64,000 nt of DNA from Haloarchaeobius litoreus (lineage in GTDB: Archaea; Halobacteriota; Halobacteria; Halobacteriales; Natrialbaceae): assembly GCF_024495425.1 (NCBI RefSeq), contig NZ_JANHJR010000003.1, forward strand, positions 620,001 through 684,000. Reading direction: 5' to 3'. The translations under genes were made by a program, and so were the position numbers. Below the pieces are notes generated by a model. It made no database searches. It was given only the letters and a program-made list of their open reading frames with translations, and had not been told where the DNA came from. Of the stretch, positions 26,807-35,160 are shown piece by piece (the first letter of the stretch is position 1; each line of letters starts with the position of its first letter).

Positions 26807-27136
26807 CGACGCCACCCGGAAGCTTATTCACCTGATTGCTTTGCGACTTTCTCTTCGAGCTTTTCCGTTCAAGGATCATTGGCGTCAGCTTCATCGTCGA
26901 TGTTCTTCAGGGGCGTCTGTTATCGCCCCATCTGCGTGACGGTGCGAGCGAATTGAGTGAGTCGATAACGCCGACGTCCAATGACATCATTCTATACCAA
27001 AAGCTTCTGAGCCACGATGCCGCCTGATTCAGCTGATGGCGTCGTCGGCATAACCGTTCGTATCCGTCTTTGAGTTGATGGGCCTCGCAGTTCAGGTCAG
27101 CGACCTCTAGATTGACGGCTTAGTCGAACCGAAAGA
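26807..27136. other. Gap between convergent genes, nothing recognised
   Basis: 330 bases between the VWA gene and the PIN gene hold only short frames with no protein-like features. I saw no clear hairpin, repeat or RNA gene. It is the end of both transcription units. Confidence 0.4.
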
Positions 27137-27817
27137 TTAGTTCGCTTCAGAGGGCGTTCTCTCAAGGATCGTCTCGGGTGAGCAAATGGTGATAACCCAG
27201 TCATCGCCCGCCTTTTCGCGAAGAACGGCAGCGACTTCGGCGTTAAGACCAAGGAGATGCTCGGAATCGAGCGTGACCAGATACCCAGAGCCACCGTCGG
27301 CCGTCCAGCCGGCTGCGTCAGTAACAATTCGAGCATCGTCCTGATTGGGGACTACCCGTTGCACCGCGAACTCCAAGGTGAGCGAGCCACTCGGAACGAC
27401 GACGTGTCCGTTCAACTTCGACTCGAGGAACTCGAAGCGTCGGTCCACTGCACGAAGATAGCGTCGTAATCGGCGGAGGACCTCTGCAGTGTCGTCGAGC
27501 GACGCTAATTCCATCTGGATGTCTCGAATGTGGCCGGCGTCGTTCCCGCCAACGTATATATGTCGGTCTTCGGGGTCGTACTCTTGGATGGCTGCGTCCT
27601 CGGTAGTTAGAAGAAAATCTATAAGGTCCTCGTAGATATCAGCTCGGCGTTCGGAAACGTTTGTCAGTTCCCCCATGACCGCGTCGCTCACGACGAGTTC
27701 GATTTTATTGGATTCGACGAGTGCTTTCGAGTGCGGACGTTCCCACTCCTGCTGTACGAAGTTGAGGAGGACGCACGTATCCACGAACACCTCCTCGAGT
27801 GAGCGGTCCCGCGTCAT
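27137..27817 (-). CDS. PIN-domain protein
   Basis: The 226-aa protein begins with VFVDTCVLLNFVQ, the first-strand Asp of a PIN nuclease. It has VSDAVMGELTN with the conserved Glu near 56, and late acidic residues in YLVTLDSEHLLGL. PIN domains cleave RNA and are often toxins. The protein is longer than VapC toxins (about 130-150 aa). Its ATG overlaps the stop of the upstream 404-aa gene (ATGA), so the two form a bicistronic unit, as in toxin-antitoxin or defence pairs. Confidence 0.72.
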   Translation of the reverse strand: MTRDRSLEEVFVDTCVLLNFVQQEWERPHSKALVESNKIELVVSDAVMGELTNVSERRADIYEDLIDFLLTTEDAAIQEYDPEDRHIYVGGNDAGHIRDIQMELASLDDTAEVLRRLRRYLRAVDRRFEFLESKLNGHVVVPSGSLTLEFAVQRVVPNQDDARIVTDAAGWTADGGSGYLVTLDSEHLLGLNAEVAAVLREKAGDDWVITICSPETILERTPSEAN

Positions 27818-29028
27818 GAAGAGGAATCAAAATATGCGTTAGAGAGGTCACTGATTTTGTCGGTCACGTCGTCACCGTCGGGAACGGGGTAGTCCGCGTA
27901 GCCCGGGAGGAGGCCGGCGTCATCGAGAGTAACCTCGAGATCGCGACCTCGCGCCTGGAGCGTCGTCTCAAAGTCGGTGAATCTTGTTTGGCGTTCCGAC
28001 TGCAGTTCCGCTGCCGACTGCCCGGTTGCCGTCTCGATCGAAATCAAGAGACAGGGATAGCGCCAAACGCAATAATAGTAGTAGTCCAGAAGTGTCCCCA
28101 TCGCGTCACGGTGGGATTCAGTGTACTCATCAGGAGACAGCTGAGTGAGCATCACGAGTGCGTCTTCGATCAGATCCGTTCCATCGACGAAACCGCCGAA
28201 CGTCTCCTGAAGTGTCTCGGACTTCCGAATTGACTGGTGCAGATCAGACACGTCGAGTTCCGCTGCGTGCACGAGGTCGTCAATCGGCGTGGGCGGGGTT
28301 TCGCCGTCGAGGTGGGCAACGATTGCTTCCTGAATGTCGAGCAGCCTGATCCGCAGGTGCGTACTCTGGACGTAGAGCTCGCGGTAGGCCTCAGGCGCGT
28401 GTTCGAGGTAGAAGTTTTGAAGGAATCGCATCGTATTCTGGTGCCACACGTCTGGGAGTGTCCGGCGATAAAAGTCGATCAGCTCCCGGCGATTGACCCC
28501 ATCTATGCTAATGTTCGCCTCAGCTCTGTCGGTCGCCGACGGCGCCATGGTAGCCGAGTCAGTGAAGAGTACGGGGTCGAGAGGGTCTTGTTCGGAATCC
28601 TCACCTGCTTCGTCGTCACCGGAAACCTCAGGCGAGTCCGACGTCACAGCGTCCTCGGACGTGGACACGTCGAGCTCGCGTTCAATGATATCGTCTACCG
28701 GCTCCATGGTTGAGGCGTCCCAGTCTTCCGTAATCGGTTCGTCAGCGTCGCTTTCGTGTATACTCGGCTCGTCCGGTCTTGGCAACTCATCGAGCGCGCT
28801 CGCGAGGCGATCGGGTGTCGCTGGGTCGTTCGGGAGCACTGCGCCAGCAAGGTACCAGCTGTACGTAACTGGGAGATCGAACTCCAGTATGGCCAGATAG
28901 AGAAGTTTCTGAAGTTTCGTCTTATTTGCGTACTGCGGGTCGACGCTCTCGACGTCGTTGACAGCTTCCGCAAGACAGGCTAAGAGGTCGTCGATTACTG
29001 CCCGTTCGGCGTTTGAGAGCTGGACCAT
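27814..29028 (-). CDS. Unknown partner of the PIN protein, Panacea-like N-terminus
   Basis: The 404-aa protein has an N-terminal segment NKTKLQKLLYLAILEF (about 36-51). It recalls the KLQKLLYLA core of Panacea (DUF4065/SocA-like) antitoxin domains. An acidic low-complexity linker (about 85-160) and a helical C-terminal domain follow. It is first in a two-gene unit with the PIN protein. A role in neutralising or anchoring the PIN nuclease is inferred only from the overlap and the short motif. I do not recognise the C-terminal part. Confidence 0.7.
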   Translation of the reverse strand: MVQLSNAERAVIDDLLACLAEAVNDVESVDPQYANKTKLQKLLYLAILEFDLPVTYSWYLAGAVLPNDPATPDRLASALDELPRPDEPSIHESDADEPITEDWDASTMEPVDDIIERELDVSTSEDAVTSDSPEVSGDDEAGEDSEQDPLDPVLFTDSATMAPSATDRAEANISIDGVNRRELIDFYRRTLPDVWHQNTMRFLQNFYLEHAPEAYRELYVQSTHLRIRLLDIQEAIVAHLDGETPPTPIDDLVHAAELDVSDLHQSIRKSETLQETFGGFVDGTDLIEDALVMLTQLSPDEYTESHRDAMGTLLDYYYYCVWRYPCLLISIETATGQSAAELQSERQTRFTDFETTLQARGRDLEVTLDDAGLLPGYADYPVPDGDDVTDKISDLSNAYFDSSS

Positions 29029-29341
29029 CGATCGAAGTATGGGTGCTTCACTAGAAGTGGGACCTGGCGACGCTTAAAAGTTAGAGTGTTCGGAGGGATA
29101 AATTTCATCCAGTGAACTAAATAAGGGTTGACCAATTAGATTTGTAACGGATTGGGTATCAGGGGAAGATCGTATTTGCTCTGTACAGCAGATACGCGTG
29201 CGATTTAACGATTTAAATAGGGCGGGTTGGCTCTTGGAGTGGGGGCAGGGGGACCCCCTCCGAGGTTTCACCCAAACGTACAAAGCATTTGAACAGCAAC
29301 TCTAAGATAACTCTCGTACCGGCTGACGCCGGCAAGGCTCG
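29029..29341. other. Divergent promoter region
   Basis: The 313-base gap separates the minus-strand PIN pair from the plus-strand TFB gene. AACTTTTAAG (minus strand, near 29074-29083) could be the TATA box of the former, with a leader of about 20 bases. GATTTAAATAG near 29211-29221 could be one for the latter. A G/C-rich block at about 29238-29263 (GGGGGACCCCC core) can pair with itself. Confidence 0.4.
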
Positions 29342-30394
29342 TTGGCATCGTCAAATCAGCAGCAGTTTGTTCGCGATGGGAGCACAGAGCCGTCACTATC
29401 GACACAGTCAGTCACGCGACAACGGATTGAGTCAGCCAACGTTCCTGACGAGCGGCAACCCCACCAGGTCGCTCTTGGAAACCCAGCCCGGCCAAGGGCG
29501 GCTAGCAAAACGAGCGATACAGGCGAAGACGAGAGTGAGACGACCGCGACTGCATTCGATACGGAGACGAACTGTGACGAGTGCGGGGAGAGCAAGTTCG
29601 CGAGGGGGAATAGCGGAGAATGGTACTGTCGCGACTGTGGTGTGGTGCATTCGGGCGTGGAGCTGAAGTTCAGCGAACCGGGGTGGACCGCGTGGACGGA
29701 CCGACGAGGAGGTCCAATCGGGAGTGCGTCCCGCCTCGCTATCGGGACGGTGGTTGGAGAAGCCGGAGGTAGTTCGAGACCCCGCTGGGCGCAGTACAAT
29801 CGACGACTGTCTCACAACGAGTCGACACTACGGCACGGACTGAAGGAAGTTCGAGCGTTGGCTGCGGCACTGGAAGCCACGGAGTCCATGACTGAGGCAG
29901 CGGGTGTGGCGTTCCGACGGTCGGCGGACGTTGGGCTCTTGGTCGGACAGTCGCTGGAGTCTGTCGCAGCGGCTTCCATATACCTCGTGGCGCGGGAACA
30001 CGGCCAACCGTTCCCGCTAGCACACGTCGTCTCAGTGTCACCGGTCGACAGACAGGCCGTCAAGTCCGCGTACAGTAAGCTCGTCCGGGAGTTCGACGCC
30101 GCGGTGGCACCACCGTTACCGACTGCATTCATTCACCGATTCGCCTCGGCCGTGGGCGTCTCACAGTCCGTCTGCCGACTGGCGACGGACATCGCCTCAA
30201 CCATCGTTGGGGACGGTGTCCACGTCGGACAGAGTCCGACTGGCGTGGCGGCTGCAGTGATATACGGAGCAGCCCGGAGCTGTGGCGAGGCCGTGACCCA
30301 GGAGGACCTGGCTGACGTCGCATTTGTGAGCGTTGTTACACTATCGCGTCAGTGGCAACGCGTTAAGACGTACTTTGAATCCTCTGGTCAGTGA
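29342..30394 (+). CDS. tfb: Divergent TFB (TFIIB-like) transcription factor
   Basis: The frame has a TFIIB zinc ribbon CDECGES...CRDCG near 79-99, a B-reader-like GPIGSASRL, and two cyclin repeats (GQSLESVAAASIYLVARE and GQSPTGVAAAVIYGAAR as their third helices). This is the plan of archaeal TFB, which bridges TBP and RNA polymerase. An in-frame TGA at 29324 and the lack of ATG or GTG leave TTG at 29342 as the only visible start. That gives an unusually long, Ser/Gln-rich head before the zinc ribbon. The sequence around the B-reader diverges from typical haloarchaeal TFBs. Lying among island genes, it may be an island-specific initiation factor. Confidence 0.8.
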   Translation: MASSNQQQFVRDGSTEPSLSTQSVTRQRIESANVPDERQPHQVALGNPARPRAASKTSDTGEDESETTATAFDTETNCDECGESKFARGNSGEWYCRDCGVVHSGVELKFSEPGWTAWTDRRGGPIGSASRLAIGTVVGEAGGSSRPRWAQYNRRLSHNESTLRHGLKEVRALAAALEATESMTEAAGVAFRRSADVGLLVGQSLESVAAASIYLVAREHGQPFPLAHVVSVSPVDRQAVKSAYSKLVREFDAAVAPPLPTAFIHRFASAVGVSQSVCRLATDIASTIVGDGVHVGQSPTGVAAAVIYGAARSCGEAVTQEDLADVAFVSVVTLSRQWQRVKTYFESSGQ

Positions 30395-30407
30395 GGAGAA
30401 CTCGGTA

Positions 30408-31100
30408 TTAGTTGGTGTATTCTGGGCGCTCGGTATATTGGATCGGATCACGCTCATCCAGATTCTGGAACGCCTGGAGTCTGAACGCACAGGCGTCGCA
30501 GGTCCCACAGGCAGGTGCTTCGTCGCGATAGCAGCTCCAGGTCACGTTGTACGGCACTTCGAGTTCGATCCCACGCTCTGCGATGTCGGTCTTCGACCAC
30601 TCGACGAACGGCGCTTCGATATCAATCTCGGTTTCCGGTTTCGTCCCAACGTCGACGATGGTCTGGAAGGCGTCGAAGAACGCCGGTCGGCAGTCGGGAT
30701 ACCCGGAGAAGTCCTCCGAATGCGCACCGATGAAGACGGCATCGCAGTCGTTCGCCTCGGCGTACGAGGTTGCCATCGAGAGGAGGTTCGCGTTCCGGAA
30801 CGGAACGTACGAACCGGGGATTTCGTCGCTGTCGAGGTCGGCGTCTTCGACCTCCATCTCGTCATCAGTGAGACTCGAGTCACCGATCTTCGAGAGGTGG
30901 TCCGTCGTGAGGTGGAGGAAGTCGGCTGCATCGAATCGTTCTGCTTGGGCCTTCGCCGACTCGTACTCCTTGGACTCCGTGCGTTGTCCGTACGAGGTAT
31001 GGAGCATGTAGAGTTCGTAGCCGCGATTCTGTGCGACCGCGGCAGCCGTCGCGCTATCCATGCCACCGGAGGCCAGAATGACAGCGCGCTGCTCGCTCAT
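30408..31100 (-). CDS. queC: 7-cyano-7-deazaguanine (preQ0) synthase QueC
   Basis: QueC uses ATP and ammonia to turn 7-carboxy-7-deazaguanine into preQ0. The 230-aa protein has the PP-loop SGGMDS (11-16), the FIGAHSEDFSGYPDC stretch and a C-terminal zinc site with four Cys in SCYRDEAPACGTCDAC. Its length is normal for the family. The ATG overlaps the folE TGA (ATGA), so it is the last gene of a queD-queE-folE-queC operon. The set supplies preQ0 either for tRNA archaeosine or, by context, for the transglycosylases of this island. Confidence 0.95.
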   Translation of the reverse strand: MSEQRAVILASGGMDSATAAAVAQNRGYELYMLHTSYGQRTESKEYESAKAQAERFDAADFLHLTTDHLSKIGDSSLTDDEMEVEDADLDSDEIPGSYVPFRNANLLSMATSYAEANDCDAVFIGAHSEDFSGYPDCRPAFFDAFQTIVDVGTKPETEIDIEAPFVEWSKTDIAERGIELEVPYNVTWSCYRDEAPACGTCDACAFRLQAFQNLDERDPIQYTERPEYTN

Positions 31101-31708
31101 CGTCCCGCCTCCGTCTGTTCGATGCCGGAGCGAAACCGCTCGAGTTCCGTGTCGGTCGGCGATCCGATGGTCGCTCTGGTCGTGGTCGTGCTTTCTGTCT
31201 CGATACCTCGCATCACTTCACAGAGGTGCGTAGCGTTCATCTCTATGAGTACCGTCTCCGCATCGAGTTCGTCCGCGAGTCCCGACGCGATGTCATTTGT
31301 AAGCCGTTCCTGCATCGTCAACTGGCGCGAGCACCAGCGGACGTAGCGTGTGAGCTTCGACAGTCCGACGACCGACCCATCCGGTCGGTAGGCGAGGTGT
31401 ACGGTGCCGAAGAACGGGAGCAGGTGGTGCTCACAGAGCGAGTAGACGGGAATCCCGGTCTTCACGACCAGGTCGTCGGTCTCCGCCTCGAAGGTCCGCA
31501 TCGTCGGTTTCGCAACGTCCCTGTTGCCGTCGGTCAACGTCGCGAAGGTCTCCGGAACGCGGCGCTGCCACGTGTCGGTGAGGCCAGCTCGATCCGGGTC
31601 CTCACCAACAGCTTCGAGCAACAGTCTGACACCACGTTGTGCCTTCTCGTGATCGATTCCGTCCGTCTCGTCCGTCGTCGTCCCAAACTGAGAGTGGTTC
31701 CGAGTCAT
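31097..31708 (-). CDS. folE: GTP cyclohydrolase I, FolE1 type
   Basis: This enzyme opens GTP to dihydroneopterin triphosphate, the first step towards preQ0. The start at 31708 (MTRNHSQFGTT) follows the queE stop after one base and is preferred to one 84 bases upstream inside queE. The 203-aa protein shows the zinc site C92-E-H-H95 and C163 in HLCEVMRG, and the QLTMQERLT core of type I enzymes. Most archaea use the FolE2/MptA type instead, so a bacterial-type FolE inside a preQ0 operon points to transfer with the island. Confidence 0.93.
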   Translation of the reverse strand: MTRNHSQFGTTTDETDGIDHEKAQRGVRLLLEAVGEDPDRAGLTDTWQRRVPETFATLTDGNRDVAKPTMRTFEAETDDLVVKTGIPVYSLCEHHLLPFFGTVHLAYRPDGSVVGLSKLTRYVRWCSRQLTMQERLTNDIASGLADELDAETVLIEMNATHLCEVMRGIETESTTTTRATIGSPTDTELERFRSGIEQTEAGR

Positions 31709-31709
31709 G

Positions 31710-32483
31710 TTACGTTCCAGGTGCGTCGTTCCAGAGATCGACGTGGAGGCGCGGCGTGTACCGATAGCCGTGTTCGATTGCCAGTTCGGCAACCTCGTTC
31801 CGTCGTTCGTCGAGATCGTCGCGCGTCATCCCTTCCGGCATGAGCAACACGTCCGAATCGCGCACGGTCGTCCACGCTGCATCACGGACTTTTTCGACGA
31901 TGGATTCGATTTCGGGGATGTCCTCCTCGTCGGTCACGACGAACTTGAGCTGGCTCTCGTACGTGTCGACCAGTTCCGCGAGTGCTTCGATGTCGAGCCG
32001 TCTCGATTCGTGTCGGTCAGCCCACTCGCCGTCGCCTTTGGGGTCCTTTTCGGCGGTCGGAGTGCTCGAGGCGAGTTTCGGACTGATACTCGCGAGGTCG
32101 ATTGGTGCGTCTCTGTAGATTGTTCCGTTCGTCTCGACGGTCGTATGGTAGCCCCGTTCGTCGAGTCGCTCCAGTAAGGTTACCGCATCCTCGTGAATGA
32201 GGGGCTCACCACCCGTGAGGACGACGTGGTTTGCCTGCTCGTACGACTCGACCTCGTCGACGATCTCGTCGAGGCGCATCTGCGTGTGCGAGGGCTCCCA
32301 CGACGTGTGGTACGAGTCACAGAACCAGCAGCGGAGGTTACAGCCGCTCGTCCGGACGAAGACCGACGGCACGCCTGCGAGTTCCCCCTCGCCCTGAAGC
32401 GAGTAGAATAACTCGTTGATTGGAAGGCCCTCGCCGTCGATTGACCGGTCAGTTTCCGATTGGACGGTCGAGTTGACGGGCAT
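31710..32483 (-). CDS. queE: 7-carboxy-7-deazaguanine synthase QueE
   Basis: QueE is a radical-SAM enzyme that contracts carboxy-tetrahydropterin to 7-carboxy-7-deazaguanine. The 257-aa protein has SLQGEGELAG near 28-37 and the cluster-binding C-X3-C-X2-C (CNLRCWFC) near 48-55. The glycine-rich VVLTGGEPL near 87-95 binds SAM. It overlaps the queD stop (TGATG) and is followed after one base by folE. All key residues are present. Confidence 0.95.
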   Translation of the reverse strand: MPVNSTVQSETDRSIDGEGLPINELFYSLQGEGELAGVPSVFVRTSGCNLRCWFCDSYHTSWEPSHTQMRLDEIVDEVESYEQANHVVLTGGEPLIHEDAVTLLERLDERGYHTTVETNGTIYRDAPIDLASISPKLASSTPTAEKDPKGDGEWADRHESRRLDIEALAELVDTYESQLKFVVTDEEDIPEIESIVEKVRDAAWTTVRDSDVLLMPEGMTRDDLDERRNEVAELAIEHGYRYTPRLHVDLWNDAPGT

Positions 32484-32938
32484 CAGTGGGTCGCTCCAGC
32501 ACAGAGTTCTCCGGTTTCGCGCACCTCAGCGGAGACATCAGAGACGGTCTCACCGAAGCGCTCCATGAGCTTCTGCTCCAGCAGGACACTCATGACCTCC
32601 GCCGTCGGGGGGTGCTCGAGTACGACGACACCGTCGCTGTCGCCGCTCGCTTCGAACGCCTCCACGAGCGGGTCCCCCGATTCGAGGAGGAACCGGTGAT
32701 CCCACTCGTCGATTATCGAGGTAATATCACCCTTGTCGACGACCCACCCTTCCTTGGTCAGTTCACCCGTAATCGTGACCGAGATCTCGTAGTTGTGGCC
32801 GTGAGGGCGACTGCACTTCCCGTCGTGGTGGAGGATTCGATGCCCTGTACTGATGCGAATGGGGCGGTCCCGCCCGACGTGGAGGGTGCGCTCTCCTGCG
32901 TCTTCCAGCAGCGAGGGGGCGCGCTGTTCTACCGACAT
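32483..32938 (-). CDS. queD: 6-carboxy-tetrahydropterin synthase QueD
   Basis: QueD makes 6-carboxy-tetrahydropterin from dihydroneopterin triphosphate. From the ATG at 32938 (MSVEQRAPSL) the protein is 151 aa, a normal length. The longer frame from 33016 adds a poor 26-residue head. The zinc-binding His residues lie in STGHRIL and PHGHNYE, with the catalytic Cys in DGKCSRP between them, and DHRFLL follows near 80. It is first in the preQ0 operon. TACTATATGC about 30 bases upstream (minus strand, near 32962-32971) is a likely TATA box. A broken piece of the same gene lies at 40382-40452. Confidence 0.93.
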   Translation of the reverse strand: MSVEQRAPSLLEDAGERTLHVGRDRPIRISTGHRILHHDGKCSRPHGHNYEISVTITGELTKEGWVVDKGDITSIIDEWDHRFLLESGDPLVEAFEASGDSDGVVVLEHPPTAEVMSVLLEQKLMERFGETVSDVSAEVRETGELCAGATH

Positions 32939-33382
32939 GAACAGCATGTTCTTCAGGTATGCATATAGTATTACCGGGAGAGTGCCAGGGTAGCATTCAG
33001 ATAGGCCCGGTGTCAAAACATATGCCCTCAGAGGCTGTCATCGAGCAGCCGATGATCCTACTCTATGAGGCTCCTTATATTGGGCGACGGGTGAGACAAT
33101 TACTATCCAAATACTGATAACCATCACTAGGCTACCGACGGTAGGTTCCGTCCGGAATCCCCGGAAGGTTGACCGGGATTCAGAGGATTCCCGAAGGGGA
33201 TCTCGGGTTGGCCTGAGTATCTGTATATTCTGTTGTTGTAGGGTATCAACTGGAATCAGTGAATCGAACCCTCTCAGGGGAGTCCCGAAAACAACGATGT
33301 ACCTTGGAGAACACAGCCCAATCTATTCCACGATGGTTACAGCAATTAGATATTTGTCCATCGATACCTTCGGCAACTGGAA
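32939..33382. other. Divergent promoter region and left edge of the repeat
   Basis: The 444-base gap holds the queD promoter on the minus strand. From 33226 on it holds the leading part of the 3-kb direct repeat, including the likely TATA (AGATATTT near 33346) of the zinc-ribbon gene. Between 33020 and 33220 I saw short A/T-rich stretches and a CCGGAA/TTCCGG-like self-pairing block near 33150-33200, but no gene. Confidence 0.4.
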
Positions 33383-33868
33383 ATGACGTTCTGTAGTGAA
33401 TGTGGGTCGATGCTCAACCCTGATCGCGACTCGGACAAGTGTACGGAATGCGGTTCCCCCGCTGACCAGTCGGGAGTGACCGATGGTGCGCCCAACGAGA
33501 GTGCCACGACGCACACGGAGTTAGAGACGCTCCCTACGACATCTTCGGGGAGCGTGAAGAAGGCCAATGCGATGGAGTGGCTGGAGGAGCTCAACCGGCC
33601 AACGTCCGCCGAACTCAAGCAATCGATGATCGAGAAGCCGAGTGACTTCTCGGGTAGCACATACCCCACTGATATCTCGACAATCAGAATCACGGGAGAC
33701 CCCTCGTTCATCGAATCCGTCGCTGGACTGTTCATCTGGATCGTCGAGATGGAGGACTACAGCCGACGCGTCGAAATCAATCTGCAACGAACCGAGGACC
33801 GGGAGACCGGAGACCAAACAGAGAACTACGCGCTCTACCTTTCAGTTGCTGAGCGAGGCGGTTCGTAG
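33383..33868 (+). CDS. Zinc-ribbon protein of the repeated module (copy 1)
   Basis: The 161-aa protein starts with a zinc ribbon CSECGS...CTECGS (residues 4-24), then a Thr/Ser-rich linker. A domain from about 60 (AMEWLEELNRPTSAEL) follows, ending in strand-rich VEINLQ and YALYLSVAERGGS. No enzyme motif is seen. It is the only plus-strand gene of the module and converges on the 398-aa gene. By my count it differs from copy 2 at about 21 residues, mostly mild changes, so both copies seem to have been kept by selection. Confidence 0.8.
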   Translation: MTFCSECGSMLNPDRDSDKCTECGSPADQSGVTDGAPNESATTHTELETLPTTSSGSVKKANAMEWLEELNRPTSAELKQSMIEKPSDFSGSTYPTDISTIRITGDPSFIESVAGLFIWIVEMEDYSRRVEINLQRTEDRETGDQTENYALYLSVAERGGS

Positions 33869-33905
33869 TAAGAGACTCAGGGCAGTCACTTACAGACAAC
33901 GGGAC

Positions 33906-35102
33906 TCAAACGTCGAACCCGGCTTCGCGAAGTGCATCTTCGATGCCACCGAACTGCTCGCTGTAGGCGAGATAGCCGAAGTCGGTCTTCTCGTCGAGAT
34001 CGGCGGGAGAGGGGAGCCCGTCGGCCTGCTGGTAGACGCCCACCAACTGGATAAGCATCTGCGGTTCGTCGACTCGGGAAGCGTCCGACTCCGCATCGTC
34101 TACGGTATCGGTGTCCGGGTTCGACGACCACGTGAGCCCGTAGTCACCGGATTCGAGACTTTCGGTGTTCTCCGTGAGGTACCCACGTTCGGTCTCGACC
34201 GTCTCAGGAGTTGGGAGGAGATCGTCTTTGGCGAACATGGTACAGGCAGGGCAGACAGTCCGTTCAGTTCCATGGTCGAGTACGACAGTCTCCAGTGACG
34301 AGCGGGACTCTTCGCGGCAGATATCACAGACGGATGGGTTCGGCGAGACAGCGTCGAAGGTGAACTCGTCGAGCTTCTCCATGACGCGGTCCAGACCCGT
34401 ACGTGCCGCACGGTACTCCTCAAGGGCCCTCCCGATGTCCGAGCTCCTGAACGCCTCGTCACCGGCTTCCCGATGCTCCAGCGCGTCGTTGTACGTCTCC
34501 ACTACCTCACGGTGGTCACTCGATGGGTCGAGGCTCGTGAGTCGACCATCGACCCGGTCACGGAGCTTGACGACGCGACGGTGGACCTCCTCTCGCTCGT
34601 CGGATGCTCGCTGTTCGACCTGATCCACCACCGCAAGTGCCTGCTCGTACTCCTCTGCAGCCGAGTCGAACGCGCCGGTCAGTCTGGCATCGTCGCCAGC
34701 ATCGAGATGGCGTTCGACGCTGTTCAGCAGGTCATCGAGTTCTTGCGACCCCCACTCGTCCTCTACCCGTTCGATCGTCTCGAGCACGCTACGGCAACGC
34801 TCCTGCAGTGATTGAGAGTCCGATTGCGGAATCGCTCTCGCCTTCTGGAACTGTTCCAGTGCGGCTTCCAGCTGGTCGATCGCACGTTCGTACTGGCCGC
34901 TGTCAGCCCGTTCAACCCCATCTGATTCCAGCCGCTCTCCCTGGTCGACGTGATGCGCGACTCTGAACTCGTCCGCGTCATCGTACGCCAGTACTTCCCA
35001 GTCGTGGACTTCGTCCTCGTTCGTCTCGACGTGGTCCACGATGGCGTCGACGGGACCACGGTAGGAACAGCCGTCGACAGGACAGGTAGCGGGCTCGGTC
35101 AT
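33906..35102 (-). CDS. Zinc-finger/helical protein with HNH-associated C-terminal repeat (copy 1)
   Basis: The 398-aa protein has an N-terminal C-X4-C finger with His (CPVDGCSYRG...DHVETNE, residues 6-29). A long helical middle (about 70-250) looks TPR- or coiled-coil-like. A second zinc site follows (CDIC...CPAC, near 265-295). The C-terminal 50 residues (LIQLVGVYQQADGLPSPADL, then FGGIEDALREAGF) resemble the homing-endonuclease-associated repeat that binds DNA beside HNH nucleases. It lies 58 bases downstream of the HNH gene on the same strand, so the two likely work together, for example as specificity and nuclease parts. This is inferred. Confidence 0.72.
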   Translation of the reverse strand: MTEPATCPVDGCSYRGPVDAIVDHVETNEDEVHDWEVLAYDDADEFRVAHHVDQGERLESDGVERADSGQYERAIDQLEAALEQFQKARAIPQSDSQSLQERCRSVLETIERVEDEWGSQELDDLLNSVERHLDAGDDARLTGAFDSAAEEYEQALAVVDQVEQRASDEREEVHRRVVKLRDRVDGRLTSLDPSSDHREVVETYNDALEHREAGDEAFRSSDIGRALEEYRAARTGLDRVMEKLDEFTFDAVSPNPSVCDICREESRSSLETVVLDHGTERTVCPACTMFAKDDLLPTPETVETERGYLTENTESLESGDYGLTWSSNPDTDTVDDAESDASRVDEPQMLIQLVGVYQQADGLPSPADLDEKTDFGYLAYSEQFGGIEDALREAGFDV

Positions 35103-35160
35103 TGGACACCAGAGGGTGACAGATACAACCCCCTAAATCAAAAAGGCTGCTTTACCCCGT

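Noticed and set aside
26836-27027. 63-aa plus-strand frame between the VWA and PIN genes
   Set aside because: No promoter or ribosome-binding site and no protein-like composition; a chance frame.
29289-29666. 125-aa frame overlapping the TFB start
   Set aside because: Its sequence is Arg/Ser-rich without structure and conflicts with the zinc ribbon frame of TFB.
31709-31792. Upstream start for folE
   Set aside because: It lies inside queE and adds a non-conserved head; the ATG at 31708 follows the queE stop by one base.
32939-33016. Upstream start for queD
   Set aside because: The 26 extra residues do not look like QueD, and the likely TATA box falls inside them.
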